From: Cylindrospermum stagnale PCC 7417 | Lineage (GTDB): Bacteria > Cyanobacteriota > Cyanobacteriia > Cyanobacteriales > Nostocaceae | DNA length: 64,000 bases | Reading direction: 5' to 3' | NCBI RefSeq assembly: GCF_000317535.1 | Contig: NC_019757.1 | Span: 5,421,501-5,485,500 of the forward strand | Notes under the pieces: model-generated | Told to the model about the DNA's origin: nothing | The model's input: only the letters and a program-made list of their open reading frames with translations | Database searches by the model: none | Shown here: one piece after another, positions 54,609-62,664 of the stretch | Layout: every line of letters starts with the position of its first letter | Numbering within the stretch: position 1 is the stretch's first letter | Program-made: the position numbers and the translations under genes

Positions 54609-54971
54609 TTAAACTGGCATCGGTGCTAAACCGCGCATCTTACGCACGGCATTGAGGCAGGGTGGGCAATCACAGCCAAACAAATTGATAGCCTCATTAC
54701 TCTCTTCCTCAGTAAATTCTAGTTCAGCAATCTCATTTGGTTGAACTAGGGCAACTTGTACCTCTGCTTTAGCTGGAGAGGGAGCAGAATTACTCACCCG
54801 TATACATACCTTGCCAGCATTTGCTCTGTGGGGGGAACGGGCACAGGAAAGATGAGTGCCAGCAGGGTTTATTTCACTAGCATGAACTGGTCTAGCCATC
54901 ATCACCATAGACAGCATAGACATAAATACTACGGGGCTGGAAAGCAAGGCCAAGATAAATTTTCTGTTCAT
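54609..54971 (-). CDS. Small exported protein with C-terminal CxCxxC motif (second)
   Basis: 120 residues. Signal peptide 1-31 (hydrophobic LALLSSPVVFMSMLSMVMMA, cleavage near VHA-SE). The mature region has two Cys (LSCARSPH and KVCIRVSN), an acidic stretch ELEFTEEESNEA, and the C-terminal LFGCDCPPCLNAVRKMRG. The GCxCxxC tail matches the protein at 49484-49756, so the two look like one unnamed family of periplasmic or lumenal proteins. Possible metal binding; no function known to me. Confidence 0.7.
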   Translation of the reverse strand: MNRKFILALLSSPVVFMSMLSMVMMARPVHASEINPAGTHLSCARSPHRANAGKVCIRVSNSAPSPAKAEVQVALVQPNEIAELEFTEEESNEAINLFGCDCPPCLNAVRKMRGLAPMPV

Positions 54972-55252
54972 TTATTCTCAAATTTTTGTGACTAGAGAAG
55001 TTATCGGTTTATCCTTTCACTTCAATTGATGGTTAATCAGTCCAGCTTATACAAATTCTTCTGCTGGCAGGAGTTTGTGCCTTACCGAGTAGTCCTATAA
55101 ATACAAGTTGGGATTGAGGCAACTTGGAACCATCACGAAACCAAAAGAGTGAAAAACTCGGATATAACAATACAAAGCCAGAGTTATCGACCAATTTAGC
55201 ATCAGTCGAGTTCCTTCGGTAACTTAGCCTAGTCTGATACTATTTTTTCCGC

Positions 55253-56002
55253 CTAGGATAAAACTGCTTTAACTGACTTTCCCTGAAATCCTTTACCGAC
55301 ACCATAGCGAACAGTTTGGAATTCCACAAAATTTGTGTCTGGAGTGTAGAGAGTATAAATCGCTTCCCCCAATTTTCGCCCCACATTACCCACACCGATA
55401 ACTTGACGCGACGAAATTTCTACAGTTTCGGGAGATGCTGGACTATCAAGAGTTGTCACCCCCGTACTTATAGAACCTGCTTGCAGTTGATATTGAAACG
55501 CCAAACCAGAACGACCACAAAACAAGTTATTAACTTGCATCCGCGACAAACGGTCAAGCATTTGGATAGGAGGAGTTGCCGGCGTCAGTTCTTCATCAAC
55601 AGATACCGTTGAACCGTGAATTAACAAACAATCCAGTTCAGAAAAACCAAAGTCTAAATTTCTCAACCATTGTACAGTCGGACGAGAAACAAAATCCCAC
55701 AGCAACTTAACTGTGTCTCCCCCATATTTGGCTAATAACTCAGTAGCTTCCCCAGTCATCCCCAAACCATGCAAAATCAAACACTGTTCTTCCCACCAAC
55801 CCTTACAAATCAGCGGTTCTAACTCACCAGGTTGAGGGTTTTGCAACCGTTCCACCAATTTCTCAGCTTCTTCTCTTGGACCCACCAAATCGCCCAGAAT
55901 ATACAAAGCCTCTACATCACCTTGACGCTTAATATCAGCCAACACAGCTTCATAAGCCGCCAAATTACCCTCAATTCCGCTCAAAATCGCCCATTTATTC
56001 AT
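55253..56002 (-). CDS. Degenerate calcineurin-like phosphoesterase (probable pseudoenzyme)
   Basis: 249 residues. It aligns with the neighbouring phosphatase (56194-57006) over the whole fold, but the metal ligands are changed: first motif LSGIEGN instead of SDIHGN (Asp to Gly9, His to Glu11), KGWWEEQ instead of GNxxE/D, and FCGRSGL instead of CGHTH. LGDLVG (Asp38) and LIHGS are kept. Hydrolytic activity is unlikely; a binding or regulatory role is more plausible. It is the last gene of the putative Zur operon, after a 54-bp duplicated repeat. Confidence 0.78.
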   Translation of the reverse strand: MNKWAILSGIEGNLAAYEAVLADIKRQGDVEALYILGDLVGPREEAEKLVERLQNPQPGELEPLICKGWWEEQCLILHGLGMTGEATELLAKYGGDTVKLLWDFVSRPTVQWLRNLDFGFSELDCLLIHGSTVSVDEELTPATPPIQMLDRLSRMQVNNLFCGRSGLAFQYQLQAGSISTGVTTLDSPASPETVEISSRQVIGVGNVGRKLGEAIYTLYTPDTNFVEFQTVRYGVGKGFQGKSVKAVLS

Positions 56003-56028
56003 TTTTTCTCTGCGCTTTCTGCGTCTGA

Positions 56029-56150
56029 AGCAGTTAAAAAAAGCTCGTAGTCAGGACTTCAGTCCTTTCCCTATTTAGATTGAGCAGTTAAGAAAAGCTC
56101 GTAGTCAGGACTTCAGTCCTTTCCCTATTTAGATTGAGCGATAAATCGCT
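56029..56150. repeat. Direct duplication of a 54-bp unit between the two phosphatase genes
   Basis: The segment GCAGTTAA(A/G)AAAAGCTC, then GTAGTCAGGACTTCAGTCCT and TTTCCCTATTTAGATTGAGC, occurs twice in tandem with a 54-base period. Each copy holds the small palindrome AGGACTTCAGTCCT-like hairpin. A GATAAATCGCTCACTAC end follows the second copy. Confidence 0.85.
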
Positions 56151-56193
56151 CACTACAAACAAAATCTTGATTTTACATTTAATTAATCTCTAC

Positions 56194-57006
56194 CTACTTA
56201 GTACAAACATGAGTTGGGTCATCAGCCCGTTCTGCATATTCCAAACCTTGGGACAAACGCCAAGCAAAAATTGCAGGTAAACCCTGTTCGATAATTGCTG
56301 CACAGGTTTTCTGATAGTTGTAAGGCACTTCTCGCAACTTCACGGCTTGATTATCTGTGTCGTAAATTACATAAGTGGCATTTGGTCGCCCATGCCGTGG
56401 TTCACCCACCGAACCCACATTGATAATCTGCTTCAGAGGTGTATTAAAGTTTATTTTCTGTTCTTCTATACCCTCACCTTTAACACGAACTTGCAAACTA
56501 CCTGCATCCAAGTTACGCACATAAGGCACATGGGTATGACCACAAAAAAGCACATCTGCATCTGTAGAAAGTACTCGCTCTAAGGCGGCAAAAGCATCGA
56601 GTTCAGGTAATAAATACTCGTGGTTGCTGTGGGGACTTCCGTGGACAAAAGCTAAATTTCCCTCATGCAAACTATGGGGTAATTGGGCCAGAAATTCGCG
56701 GTTTTCTGGATTAATTTGGTTATTTGTCCATTCGTGGGCTATTTTGCCGCGTTTCTCAGCTAATAACGAGGGATAACTGCAATCGCAAGCATTCAGTCCC
56801 TCAACGATATCTTCATCCCAACAGCCGACGCAGGTGGGGATATTTAGGGAACGAATTTTTGTCACTACGGCATTTGGATGTGGCCCATATCCGACTAAAT
56901 CGCCTAGACAAAAGATTTTTTCAGCTTTTTCTTGGTCGATATCTAATAAAACTGCATCCAAGGCTTCAGAGTTGCCATGAATACACGACATCACAGCGAT
57001 TTTCAC
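56194..57006 (-). CDS. Calcineurin-like metallophosphoesterase with Cys at two metal-ligand positions
   Basis: 270 residues of the YfcE/diadenosine-polyphosphatase-like class. Motifs: MSCIHGN (Cys8 where Asp is normal, His10), CLGDLVGYGPHP (Asp36), VGCWDED (Cys62 where Asn is normal), FVHGSPH (His122), CGHTHVP (His157, His159). The C-terminal region ends with YERADDPTHVCTK-like Cys. The Cys substitutions suggest a different metal, perhaps zinc. It overlaps the end of the P-loop gene by four bases, so it is co-translated with it under the Zur-like box. Confidence 0.85.
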   Translation of the reverse strand: MKIAVMSCIHGNSEALDAVLLDIDQEKAEKIFCLGDLVGYGPHPNAVVTKIRSLNIPTCVGCWDEDIVEGLNACDCSYPSLLAEKRGKIAHEWTNNQINPENREFLAQLPHSLHEGNLAFVHGSPHSNHEYLLPELDAFAALERVLSTDADVLFCGHTHVPYVRNLDAGSLQVRVKGEGIEEQKINFNTPLKQIINVGSVGEPRHGRPNATYVIYDTDNQAVKLREVPYNYQKTCAAIIEQGLPAIFAWRLSQGLEYAERADDPTHVCTK

Positions 57007-57779
57007 TCTATGGGTTCCTCCATCAGAATTTGTTTGACTTGTTCTTGGTATTGTTTAATGGCTGCTTCTGACAAATAGCAATCTTGTAAGGTTTGTTTAA
57101 TTGCAGATTCATCTAGGTTTTGCCCCCACACTTCTATACCACTAAAACGCTGTGGTCTGCCTTCTAAATGGCGTGGTAGGTCTAATTCTAAAAAATCGGT
57201 GGCTGGTACTCCGGCGACAAAATCACCGTAAATTGCCCGTCCGTCGGCGACTTCAAAAATACCTTTAGCACGGCTAACTTGACCGTAAGCGCCTTGGGTG
57301 ATTTCATACCAAAACTCTTGTAAACTGTCTTCGTCGCAGACTTGACTGCTGGTTATCCCCCGCCAAACTTGGTTTTGGGCAATGCTGGTGTCAATATCTG
57401 CACCTGGGACAATTTTTTCTGCCCAAGGATGATATTCAGAATTTTTGAGGTGTGGTGGCAGAATTGCGATCGCACGATAAGGTAAATTATCTAATATTTG
57501 CTGGATTACTCCTAATTCTAAGTAAAACCCTAGTTCAATATAAGTATTCTCTGCTGCTGCTAGCTGGTTGAAAAACTCCCTTTCTTGCCCATCACCAAAA
57601 ACTTTCACCTCAGGAAATTCCGCAGCTAGGCGCGTTTGGTCAATGGGAACAGTGCCAGTACCTGGACTGAAATAAATTATATTTTCCACAACGGCGTTTT
57701 TTGGCAACTCTTGGCAAATCCAAGTGGTTTTTCCGCAGCCAGCCGGGCCAGCAACAACGGTAATTATTGGTATAGTCAT
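57003..57779 (-). CDS. Divergent CobW-like P-loop protein without CxCC
   Basis: 258 residues from ATG 57779; upstream in-frame ATGs are rejected because they would translate the Zur-like box. Walker A GPAGCGKTT begins at residue 11. There is no GCxCC metal motif and no NKxD guanine motif. The C-terminal RFSGIEVWGQNLDESAIKQT resembles the CobW C-terminal end of the COG0523 protein at 51100-52071 (FIGRNLDEAQLKQDF). So it appears to be a distant COG0523 relative that has lost the metal-transfer cysteines. First gene of a three-gene operon with two phosphatases. Confidence 0.75.
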   Translation of the reverse strand: MTIPIITVVAGPAGCGKTTWICQELPKNAVVENIIYFSPGTGTVPIDQTRLAAEFPEVKVFGDGQEREFFNQLAAAENTYIELGFYLELGVIQQILDNLPYRAIAILPPHLKNSEYHPWAEKIVPGADIDTSIAQNQVWRGITSSQVCDEDSLQEFWYEITQGAYGQVSRAKGIFEVADGRAIYGDFVAGVPATDFLELDLPRHLEGRPQRFSGIEVWGQNLDESAIKQTLQDCYLSEAAIKQYQEQVKQILMEEPIE

Positions 57780-57786
57780 CCTTAAA

Positions 57787-57801
57787 TGATAATCATTTTC
57801 A
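57787..57801. promoter_or_regulatory. Zur (FurB) box before the P-loop/phosphatase operon
   Basis: TGATAATCATTTTCA fits the 7-1-7 cyanobacterial Zur consensus. It lies only 7 bases before the ATG at 57779, so it overlaps the ribosome-binding region and suggests a very short leader. Same core (TGATAATCATT) as the box at 52088-52102. Confidence 0.75.
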
Positions 57802-57910
57802 TACGGTTTGCCAACAAGGTGAAGCAAAATCTTCAACTCGTTGCGACTGGTATTTTTTCTCGACTTTTCCCAGAAATGCCAAGATAGAAATAGAAGTTTC
57901 CGGAGGTCTT

Positions 57911-58450
57911 ATGTCTTTGACCGTCCAAGACCTGGAGAAAATGCAGGCAGATTATCCCGACTATCGCATGGAATTAGTGGATGGGAGCATAGTTGTCATG
58001 AGTCCATCAGGTTATGAGTCTGAAGAAGTAGGAACTGAGTTTGCCCGAATTTTGGGTAATTGGGTTAGACCGCGCAAATTGGGGCGTGTGGTTGGTTCCA
58101 GTGCTGGTTTTAGATTACCGAACTCAGATTTACGTGCGCCTGATGTGTCTTTTGTCAGGGCCGAGAAACTGAAACGTTCGACGGAAGATTACGCCGAATT
58201 GGTTCCTGATTTGGTGGTGGAGGTAAGGTCTAAAACAGATTCTCTCGACAAACTCCGCGAAAAGATTCAGGAATTTATCAGCTTGGGTACGCAAATCGGT
58301 ATTTTGATTAACCCTAAAATTAGAATTATGGAAGTCTACCGTGCTGGTGAGAAAGTGATATTTGGGGATGGTGATGTGCTGACTCTCCCTGACTTATTAC
58401 CTGGTTGGGAAGTGGCGGTTGCTGATATTTGGTCGCCTATTTTTGAGTAG
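57911..58450 (+). CDS. Uma2 family (DUF820) putative nuclease
   Basis: 179 residues. Core residues: Asp78 in LRAPDVSFV, Glu104 in LVVEVRSKTD and Lys118 in LREKIQEF, the usual Uma2/DUF820 layout, with a conserved start LTVQDLEKMQ and ELVDGSIVVMSPSG. AGGTCTT precedes the ATG (CCGGAGG further up). Transcribed divergently from the Zur-box operon. Function of this large family is still open. Confidence 0.88.
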   Translation: MSLTVQDLEKMQADYPDYRMELVDGSIVVMSPSGYESEEVGTEFARILGNWVRPRKLGRVVGSSAGFRLPNSDLRAPDVSFVRAEKLKRSTEDYAELVPDLVVEVRSKTDSLDKLREKIQEFISLGTQIGILINPKIRIMEVYRAGEKVIFGDGDVLTLPDLLPGWEVAVADIWSPIFE

Positions 58451-58573
58451 TCTTTATCAGCACAACTGAGCACAACTGAGAGCAGCCGGAGTTGAACCAG
58501 AGATATGATCAGCTAGCAGATACCCAAATTCTCCTACAATTTCTTTGTTAGTGAAAAAAATATTTCTCGACTT

Positions 58574-59410
58574 ATGACAAATCAAGCTCTGATTCCGGTT
58601 ATTGTCAACGGTGCTGCTGGCAAAATGGGCCGGGAGGTAATCAAAGCGGTGGCGCAAGCACCTGATATGACTTTATTGGGTGCAATTGATACGACTCCCG
58701 AACATCAAGGGAAAGACGCTGGGGAACTGGCGGGTTTAAGCGAACCTTTGGAAGTGCCAATTACTAATCAATTGGAACCGATGCTGGGTTATGTGGCTGG
58801 TGAAAGACATCTGGCACCGGGGGTGATAGTAGATTTTACCCATCCTGATGCAGTTTATGACAATATTCGCAGTGCGATCGCCTACGGTATTCGTCCAGTA
58901 GTTGGTACCACAGGCTTAAGTCCAGAACAAATTCAACAATTGGCAGAATTTGCCGACAAAGCCAGTACAGGTTGTCTGATTATTCCTAACTTCTCCATTG
59001 GGATGGTACTGTTGCAACAAGCCGCCGTCGCCGCATCTCAATATTTTGACCACGTAGAAATTATTGAACTACATCACAACCAAAAAGCTGATGCTCCCAG
59101 CGGTACCGCCATTCAAACCGCCCAGTTGTTAGGAGAATTGGGTAAAACTTTTAACCCTGCTATTGTAGAAGAGACGGAGAAAATCCCCGGAGCAAGGGGC
59201 AGCCTAGCAGAGGAAGGAATTCGAATTCACAGCGTCCGCTTACCGGGACTGATAGCCCATCAGGAAGTAATTTTTGGCGCAGCGGGTCAAATTTACACCT
59301 TACGCCATGATACTAGCGATCGCGCTTGCTATATGCCAGGAGTGCTACTAGCAATTCGCAAAGTCTTACCGCTAAAGTCATTAGTATATGGCTTAGAAAA
59401 GATCCTCTAA
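58574..59410 (+). CDS. dapB: 4-hydroxy-tetrahydrodipicolinate reductase
   Basis: 278 residues. N-terminal NAD(P)H motif [12 protein letters not shown] (about 11-22), [16 protein letters not shown], and the catalytic/substrate motif [15 protein letters not shown] in the C-terminal domain. It reduces (4S)-4-hydroxy-2,3,4,5-tetrahydrodipicolinate in lysine and diaminopimelate (peptidoglycan) synthesis. The next gene follows 46 bp later behind a CAGCACT heptamer array. Confidence 0.96.
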   Translation: MTNQALIPVIVNGAAGKMGREVIKAVAQAPDMTLLGAIDTTPEHQGKDAGELAGLSEPLEVPITNQLEPMLGYVAGERHLAPGVIVDFTHPDAVYDNIRSAIAYGIRPVVGTTGLSPEQIQQLAEFADKASTGCLIIPNFSIGMVLLQQAAVAASQYFDHVEIIELHHNQKADAPSGTAIQTAQLLGELGKTFNPAIVEETEKIPGARGSLAEEGIRIHSVRLPGLIAHQEVIFGAAGQIYTLRHDTSDRACYMPGVLLAIRKVLPLKSLVYGLEKIL

Positions 59411-59417
59411 ACTTCAA

Positions 59418-59450
59418 ACTCAGCACTCAGCACTCAGCACTCAGCACTCA
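59418..59450. repeat. ACTCAGC heptamer array
   Basis: Four to five tandem ACTCAGC units between dapB and the next gene; a complementary GTGCTGA run appears near 60880-60905. Confidence 0.9.
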
Positions 59451-59456
59451 CTACAC

Positions 59457-60143
59457 ATGTTAGTTCCATTAACTCGCCAAAAATTTGAACAAATCGTCCC
59501 CCTGATTGCCACTTCTGGGCAGTATAAATACTACTGGGGAAAGTCTGCCAATTTTTTGCAGCGGCTGTTAATTTCTGTCGTTGCTGTAGTTGTAATTCTG
59601 CTGGTAAAAGCCCTCTTTGGGCTGGAGTTTGGGGCAATAGTATTTGTGTTAGGGGTATTTAGCGCTTTTTTTTGGCTGTGGTATCCAGTATTTCAGGCAA
59701 GTATGCGGAATGCAAAATGCCGCCGTTACAAATACAGCGGCTTTTTCCGTGGACGAGTACTCGATTGGTGGATTACAGAAGAGTTAGTTGGCAAACAAGA
59801 AACCGTTAACAGCAAAGGCGATTTGGTGATTGTCGAAAACCGTGAAAAACGGATTAACTTAGAATTAGGCGATGAAACCGGATTTAGCATTGAGTTTGAA
59901 GCACCACTACGAACTGCCCACAAAGTCATTGCTCGCGGTCAAATAGCAGAAATGATCGTGATGTCAAATCGTCCAGATTTAAGCAGAATTGAAGAATTCA
60001 GCGATATCTACATTCCCGGTCGCAACCTCTGGGTCAGCGATTATCCCTATCTGCGACAGGATTTCTTTAATGAAGTCAGTCGCCGTTTGAGTAATGACCC
60101 ACAAAATAGACAACGCCGTCGCCGTCCCAGAGTAGAAGATTAG
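59457..60143 (+). CDS. Conserved cyanobacterial membrane protein, unknown function
   Basis: 228 residues. Two adjacent transmembrane helices (about 36-52 and 55-78) are followed by a soluble region with RYKYSGFFRGRVLDWWITEE, then beta strands, and a very basic C-terminal tail. I recall similar cyanobacterial proteins sometimes labelled as phosphate ABC permease, but nothing in this sequence supports transport. It follows dapB closely on the same strand. Confidence 0.7.
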   Translation: MLVPLTRQKFEQIVPLIATSGQYKYYWGKSANFLQRLLISVVAVVVILLVKALFGLEFGAIVFVLGVFSAFFWLWYPVFQASMRNAKCRRYKYSGFFRGRVLDWWITEELVGKQETVNSKGDLVIVENREKRINLELGDETGFSIEFEAPLRTAHKVIARGQIAEMIVMSNRPDLSRIEEFSDIYIPGRNLWVSDYPYLRQDFFNEVSRRLSNDPQNRQRRRRPRVED

Positions 60144-60151
60144 AGAGAAAA

Positions 60152-60196
60152 TTTTGAATTTTGAATTTTGAATTTTGAATTTTGAATTTTGAATTT
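60152..60196. repeat. TTTTGAA heptamer array
   Basis: Six tandem TTTTGAA units in the convergent gap between the membrane protein gene and the CobH gene; same heptamer as at 16720-16756. Confidence 0.9.
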
Positions 60197-60826
60197 CTAA
60201 CTCCCCCCATTCCCATCTTTACCATAAGCTTGCCAAGCTAAGTCTACTAATCCATCAACGATTGCTGCGGCGACGACTGCATTACCCTTACGACTATCAA
60301 TTGTAATGTGAGGTACTAAGGAGTCTTGCAACCGTCCTTTTGCAGCTTCCACATTCACAAAACCCACTGGGGTGGCAATTATCAAAGCGGGTCGAATTTC
60401 CTCAGCTTCAATTAAATCCACCAGTACAGTCAGTGCAGTTTGCGCTTGACCCACCACAAAAATCCCCTCTGGATAACGCTTGGCTAGGGTTTCTATTCCC
60501 CAAGCTGCCCGAGTTTTTTCTTTTTGGGGACGGGTCAGAGCTTCCATGCTGCAATATACCGGATTGGCAAAGGTGTTTTGAATATCGTAGGCGATACCAA
60601 CTTGTACCATCGGGATATCTACCACAATAGTGGTACGCGCCGCTAATGCTGCTGCCCCAGATTGCAAGGCACGCTCAGAAAAGCGAATTAAAGACTTATA
60701 CTCAAAGTCAGCCGTGGCGTATATTACCCGCCGGACAATCTCATACTCTGCGGGTGAAAAGGCATGGTCGCCAATTTCACTATCAATGATTGCCAAGCTT
60801 TGAGCATCAGTTACGTGCCATTCCAT
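60197..60826 (-). CDS. cobH: Precorrin-8X methylmutase / cobalt-precorrin-8 methylmutase
   Basis: 209 residues of the CobH/CbiC family: IVRRVIYATADFEY, then GAAALAARTTIVVDIPMVQVGI, then RYPEGIFVVGQAQTALTVLVDLI, IATPVGFVNVEAAK and RKGNAVVAAAIVDGL. It moves the C-11 methyl to C-12 to make (cobalt-)hydrogenobyrinate in B12 synthesis. The place where the proteobacterial enzyme has its active-site His (IHA...D) reads IYATAD here, with Tyr. The gene is not in a cobalamin operon. Confidence 0.9.
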   Translation of the reverse strand: MEWHVTDAQSLAIIDSEIGDHAFSPAEYEIVRRVIYATADFEYKSLIRFSERALQSGAAALAARTTIVVDIPMVQVGIAYDIQNTFANPVYCSMEALTRPQKEKTRAAWGIETLAKRYPEGIFVVGQAQTALTVLVDLIEAEEIRPALIIATPVGFVNVEAAKGRLQDSLVPHITIDSRKGNAVVAAAIVDGLVDLAWQAYGKDGNGGS

Positions 60827-60933
60827 TGTTGTCGAGCTTCTCAGATATCGGCTTTCAGTTTTCAGCTTATCAGCTTCAGAGAGTGCTGAGTGCTAAGTGC
60901 TGAGTATTTTGATATGAACTCAGAGACTTGGAC

Positions 60934-61743
60934 TTAGGACTCATTACTAGAAGAAGGCCGACTGAAAACAGGAGACAGGTATGCAACTAAGACACCAATG
61001 AGGAAAGCGGAGATATTGCGAACTAGAGGTAACCAGTCGCTAGTGCGCGTCACTACTGGCCCAATGCCAAAGGCCAGAAACAAAATCCCCCATAAAGGCG
61101 AGAATATTAAAGCCCATTGCCAAGCAAAAACTTGTCCTTCTTTCTGGGGTTGAGCCGCAAATCCACAAATCACCCCACCAATAGCTGAGGTAATCAGGGT
61201 GAGTATCCACTGTTCTCTTGGTAGTCCAGGAACAACGTTGCAACCACCTTTGAGCAAACAGCCTTTAACTGAACCTAAGGCTTGGAGGATTGCTTGGTCT
61301 TCCCCTTGTTCGCGCACAAAGTACAAATTGCCGAAACGGGTTTGCAGTTCGATCCAAAAAGTCCGGGGTAAAAGTTCATAAACTGCATCGCCAACGCTGA
61401 AACTGAGGATGTTACCACCACGGGAATCTGCAACTAAGAGAATGCTTTTGTCATCTAAACCCCAATATTTGATGACTGCCCTACCTGGGGTACGGTCATA
61501 TTGGGTCAATACTCGCAATTTCCAGCCAGTATCGGCTTCAAATTGCGCTAAATCTTGGACAAGCTGCTCTTCTTGCAGATCGGGGAGCGATTTAGCTAAA
61601 TCGACAACTGGGGTGAAGGTGTCGGGTAGTAAGTCAGGATTGTCATAAGCTAGGGCTGACGGAGAATGCATTGCCCACATTGACCCAGCCAAGAAGAATA
61701 CTGCAATGGATACTAAGATTCGTCGCCAAAAACAAGATTGCAT
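60934..61743 (-). CDS. TPM-domain protein (Psb32-like)
   Basis: 269 residues from ATG 61743 (a further upstream ATG at 61782 gives an N-terminal tail before the signal peptide). Signal peptide 1-32 (ILVSIAVFFLAGSMWAMH, cleavage near ALA-YD). The TPM domain follows (LPDLQEEQLVQDLAQFEADT, LRVLTQYDRTPGRA, SILLVADSRGGNILSFSVGD). After it come two or three C-terminal transmembrane helices (about 165-260). This layout matches the thylakoid Psb32/TLP18.3 group linked to photosystem II repair, but a paralogue is possible. Confidence 0.75.
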   Translation of the reverse strand: MQSCFWRRILVSIAVFFLAGSMWAMHSPSALAYDNPDLLPDTFTPVVDLAKSLPDLQEEQLVQDLAQFEADTGWKLRVLTQYDRTPGRAVIKYWGLDDKSILLVADSRGGNILSFSVGDAVYELLPRTFWIELQTRFGNLYFVREQGEDQAILQALGSVKGCLLKGGCNVVPGLPREQWILTLITSAIGGVICGFAAQPQKEGQVFAWQWALIFSPLWGILFLAFGIGPVVTRTSDWLPLVRNISAFLIGVLVAYLSPVFSRPSSSNES

Positions 61744-62047
61744 GGACGTTTTTATACAAATATCAAGGGTAAAAGCGAACAAGTTGTTTTAAAAGAGTAC
61801 TGGAAAAGTGATACTTCTTTACACTTGTTTACTTTACTCTAATCTGAGGGATCAAAGCAAAGTCTTGGCTTTGGTGAATTTTGAGTATCACCAAAGAGAC
61901 TTTCCAGAAAGCGTTGTCAAATAAGGTTTATGAGTATTTTTTGCAGAAATTAAGGTAAAGGGGAAAGGACGCGAAAATTCTTCTTTCCCTGGAACCATTA
62001 GCGAACAGGATTCAGTTTCTCAGCATAACTGCTTTTTTCAGACAGGT
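61744..62047. other. Gap of 304 bases, nothing recognised
   Basis: AT-rich region carrying the leader of nothing obvious on either strand; both flanking genes are on the minus strand, so it holds the promoter of the TPM gene. No ORF, hairpin or repeat stood out. Confidence 0.5.
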
Positions 62048-62653
62048 TTATTGGTCCGACCAATCTTCTGAAGCTTGAGATTTGGAGAGTGCATTTTCAT
62101 CGTCAAACCTGGTTTCCCAGTTAGCAGCCTCGTTATAATCTTCATTGGGGCGGTATGCTTCTGGTTTTGCGCGGCGATTTTCCTGTCTGAGTGTTTCTCG
62201 TTCTCGCAACGTTAGCGGTGGTTTTTCGTTTGTTGGCAGGCGATCGCCTACGGTGGGGCGTAGCCCATCGCTTGTCCGTCTGCTAGGTTTTGGGCGGGTG
62301 AAGGTTTTCCAAGCGGCTTTGACGCCAACCACTAGGCTGCGTGTGCCTACTTGCAGATTTTGAGCTTGTTTTTTGGCACTATCTAGGCTTTGATCAACTT
62401 GTTTAACGACTTGACTGGCGCTTTTTACACCTTCATTCACATCTTCGGTTAAATCAGATATTTCCAAGCCAGTCATGCGGATGGCATTTAGAGTAGGTGG
62501 CAACTCCCGTGAGAGTGTATCAAAGAGCTTTTCCGCACTGCGGGCAGCGCGTGCTAACTCCTGCAAAGCGGGTATAGCTGCCACTAAAACAGCAGTCAGG
62601 CTGGTAGCAACTAAAAGGATGGATAGTCCCAGCCAAAACAGAGGATCAATCAC
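62048..62653 (-). CDS. DUF948-like membrane-anchored protein
   Basis: 201 residues. One N-terminal transmembrane helix (about 5-28) and a long coiled coil (about 30-110; NAIRMTGLEISDLTEDVNEG, then ASQVVKQVDQSLDSAKKQ) match DUF948-type proteins. The C-terminal part is polar and disordered. Residues about 128-138 (SDGLRPTVGDR) are the translation of a small palindromic repeat at 62240-62271, inserted in frame. It is next to a YtxH protein, a pairing seen in other bacteria in envelope or stress contexts. Confidence 0.75.
   Translation of the reverse strand: MIDPLFWLGLSILLVATSLTAVLVAAIPALQELARAARSAEKLFDTLSRELPPTLNAIRMTGLEISDLTEDVNEGVKSASQVVKQVDQSLDSAKKQAQNLQVGTRSLVVGVKAAWKTFTRPKPSRRTSDGLRPTVGDRLPTNEKPPLTLRERETLRQENRRAKPEAYRPNEDYNEAANWETRFDDENALSKSQASEDWSDQ
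62240..62271. repeat. Palindromic repeat inside the DUF948 gene
   Basis: GCGATGGGCTACGCCCC, then ACCGTAGGCGATCGCC on the minus strand: same family as the units at 52292-52363. Length is compatible with the frame and it ends in a HIP1-type GCGATCGCC. Confidence 0.85.
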
Positions 62654-62664
62654 GATTGTGCCAT

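Noticed and set aside
57780-57836. Longer N-terminus for the P-loop protein gene
   Set aside because: The extra 19 codons run through the Zur-like box and do not resemble P-loop protein starts.
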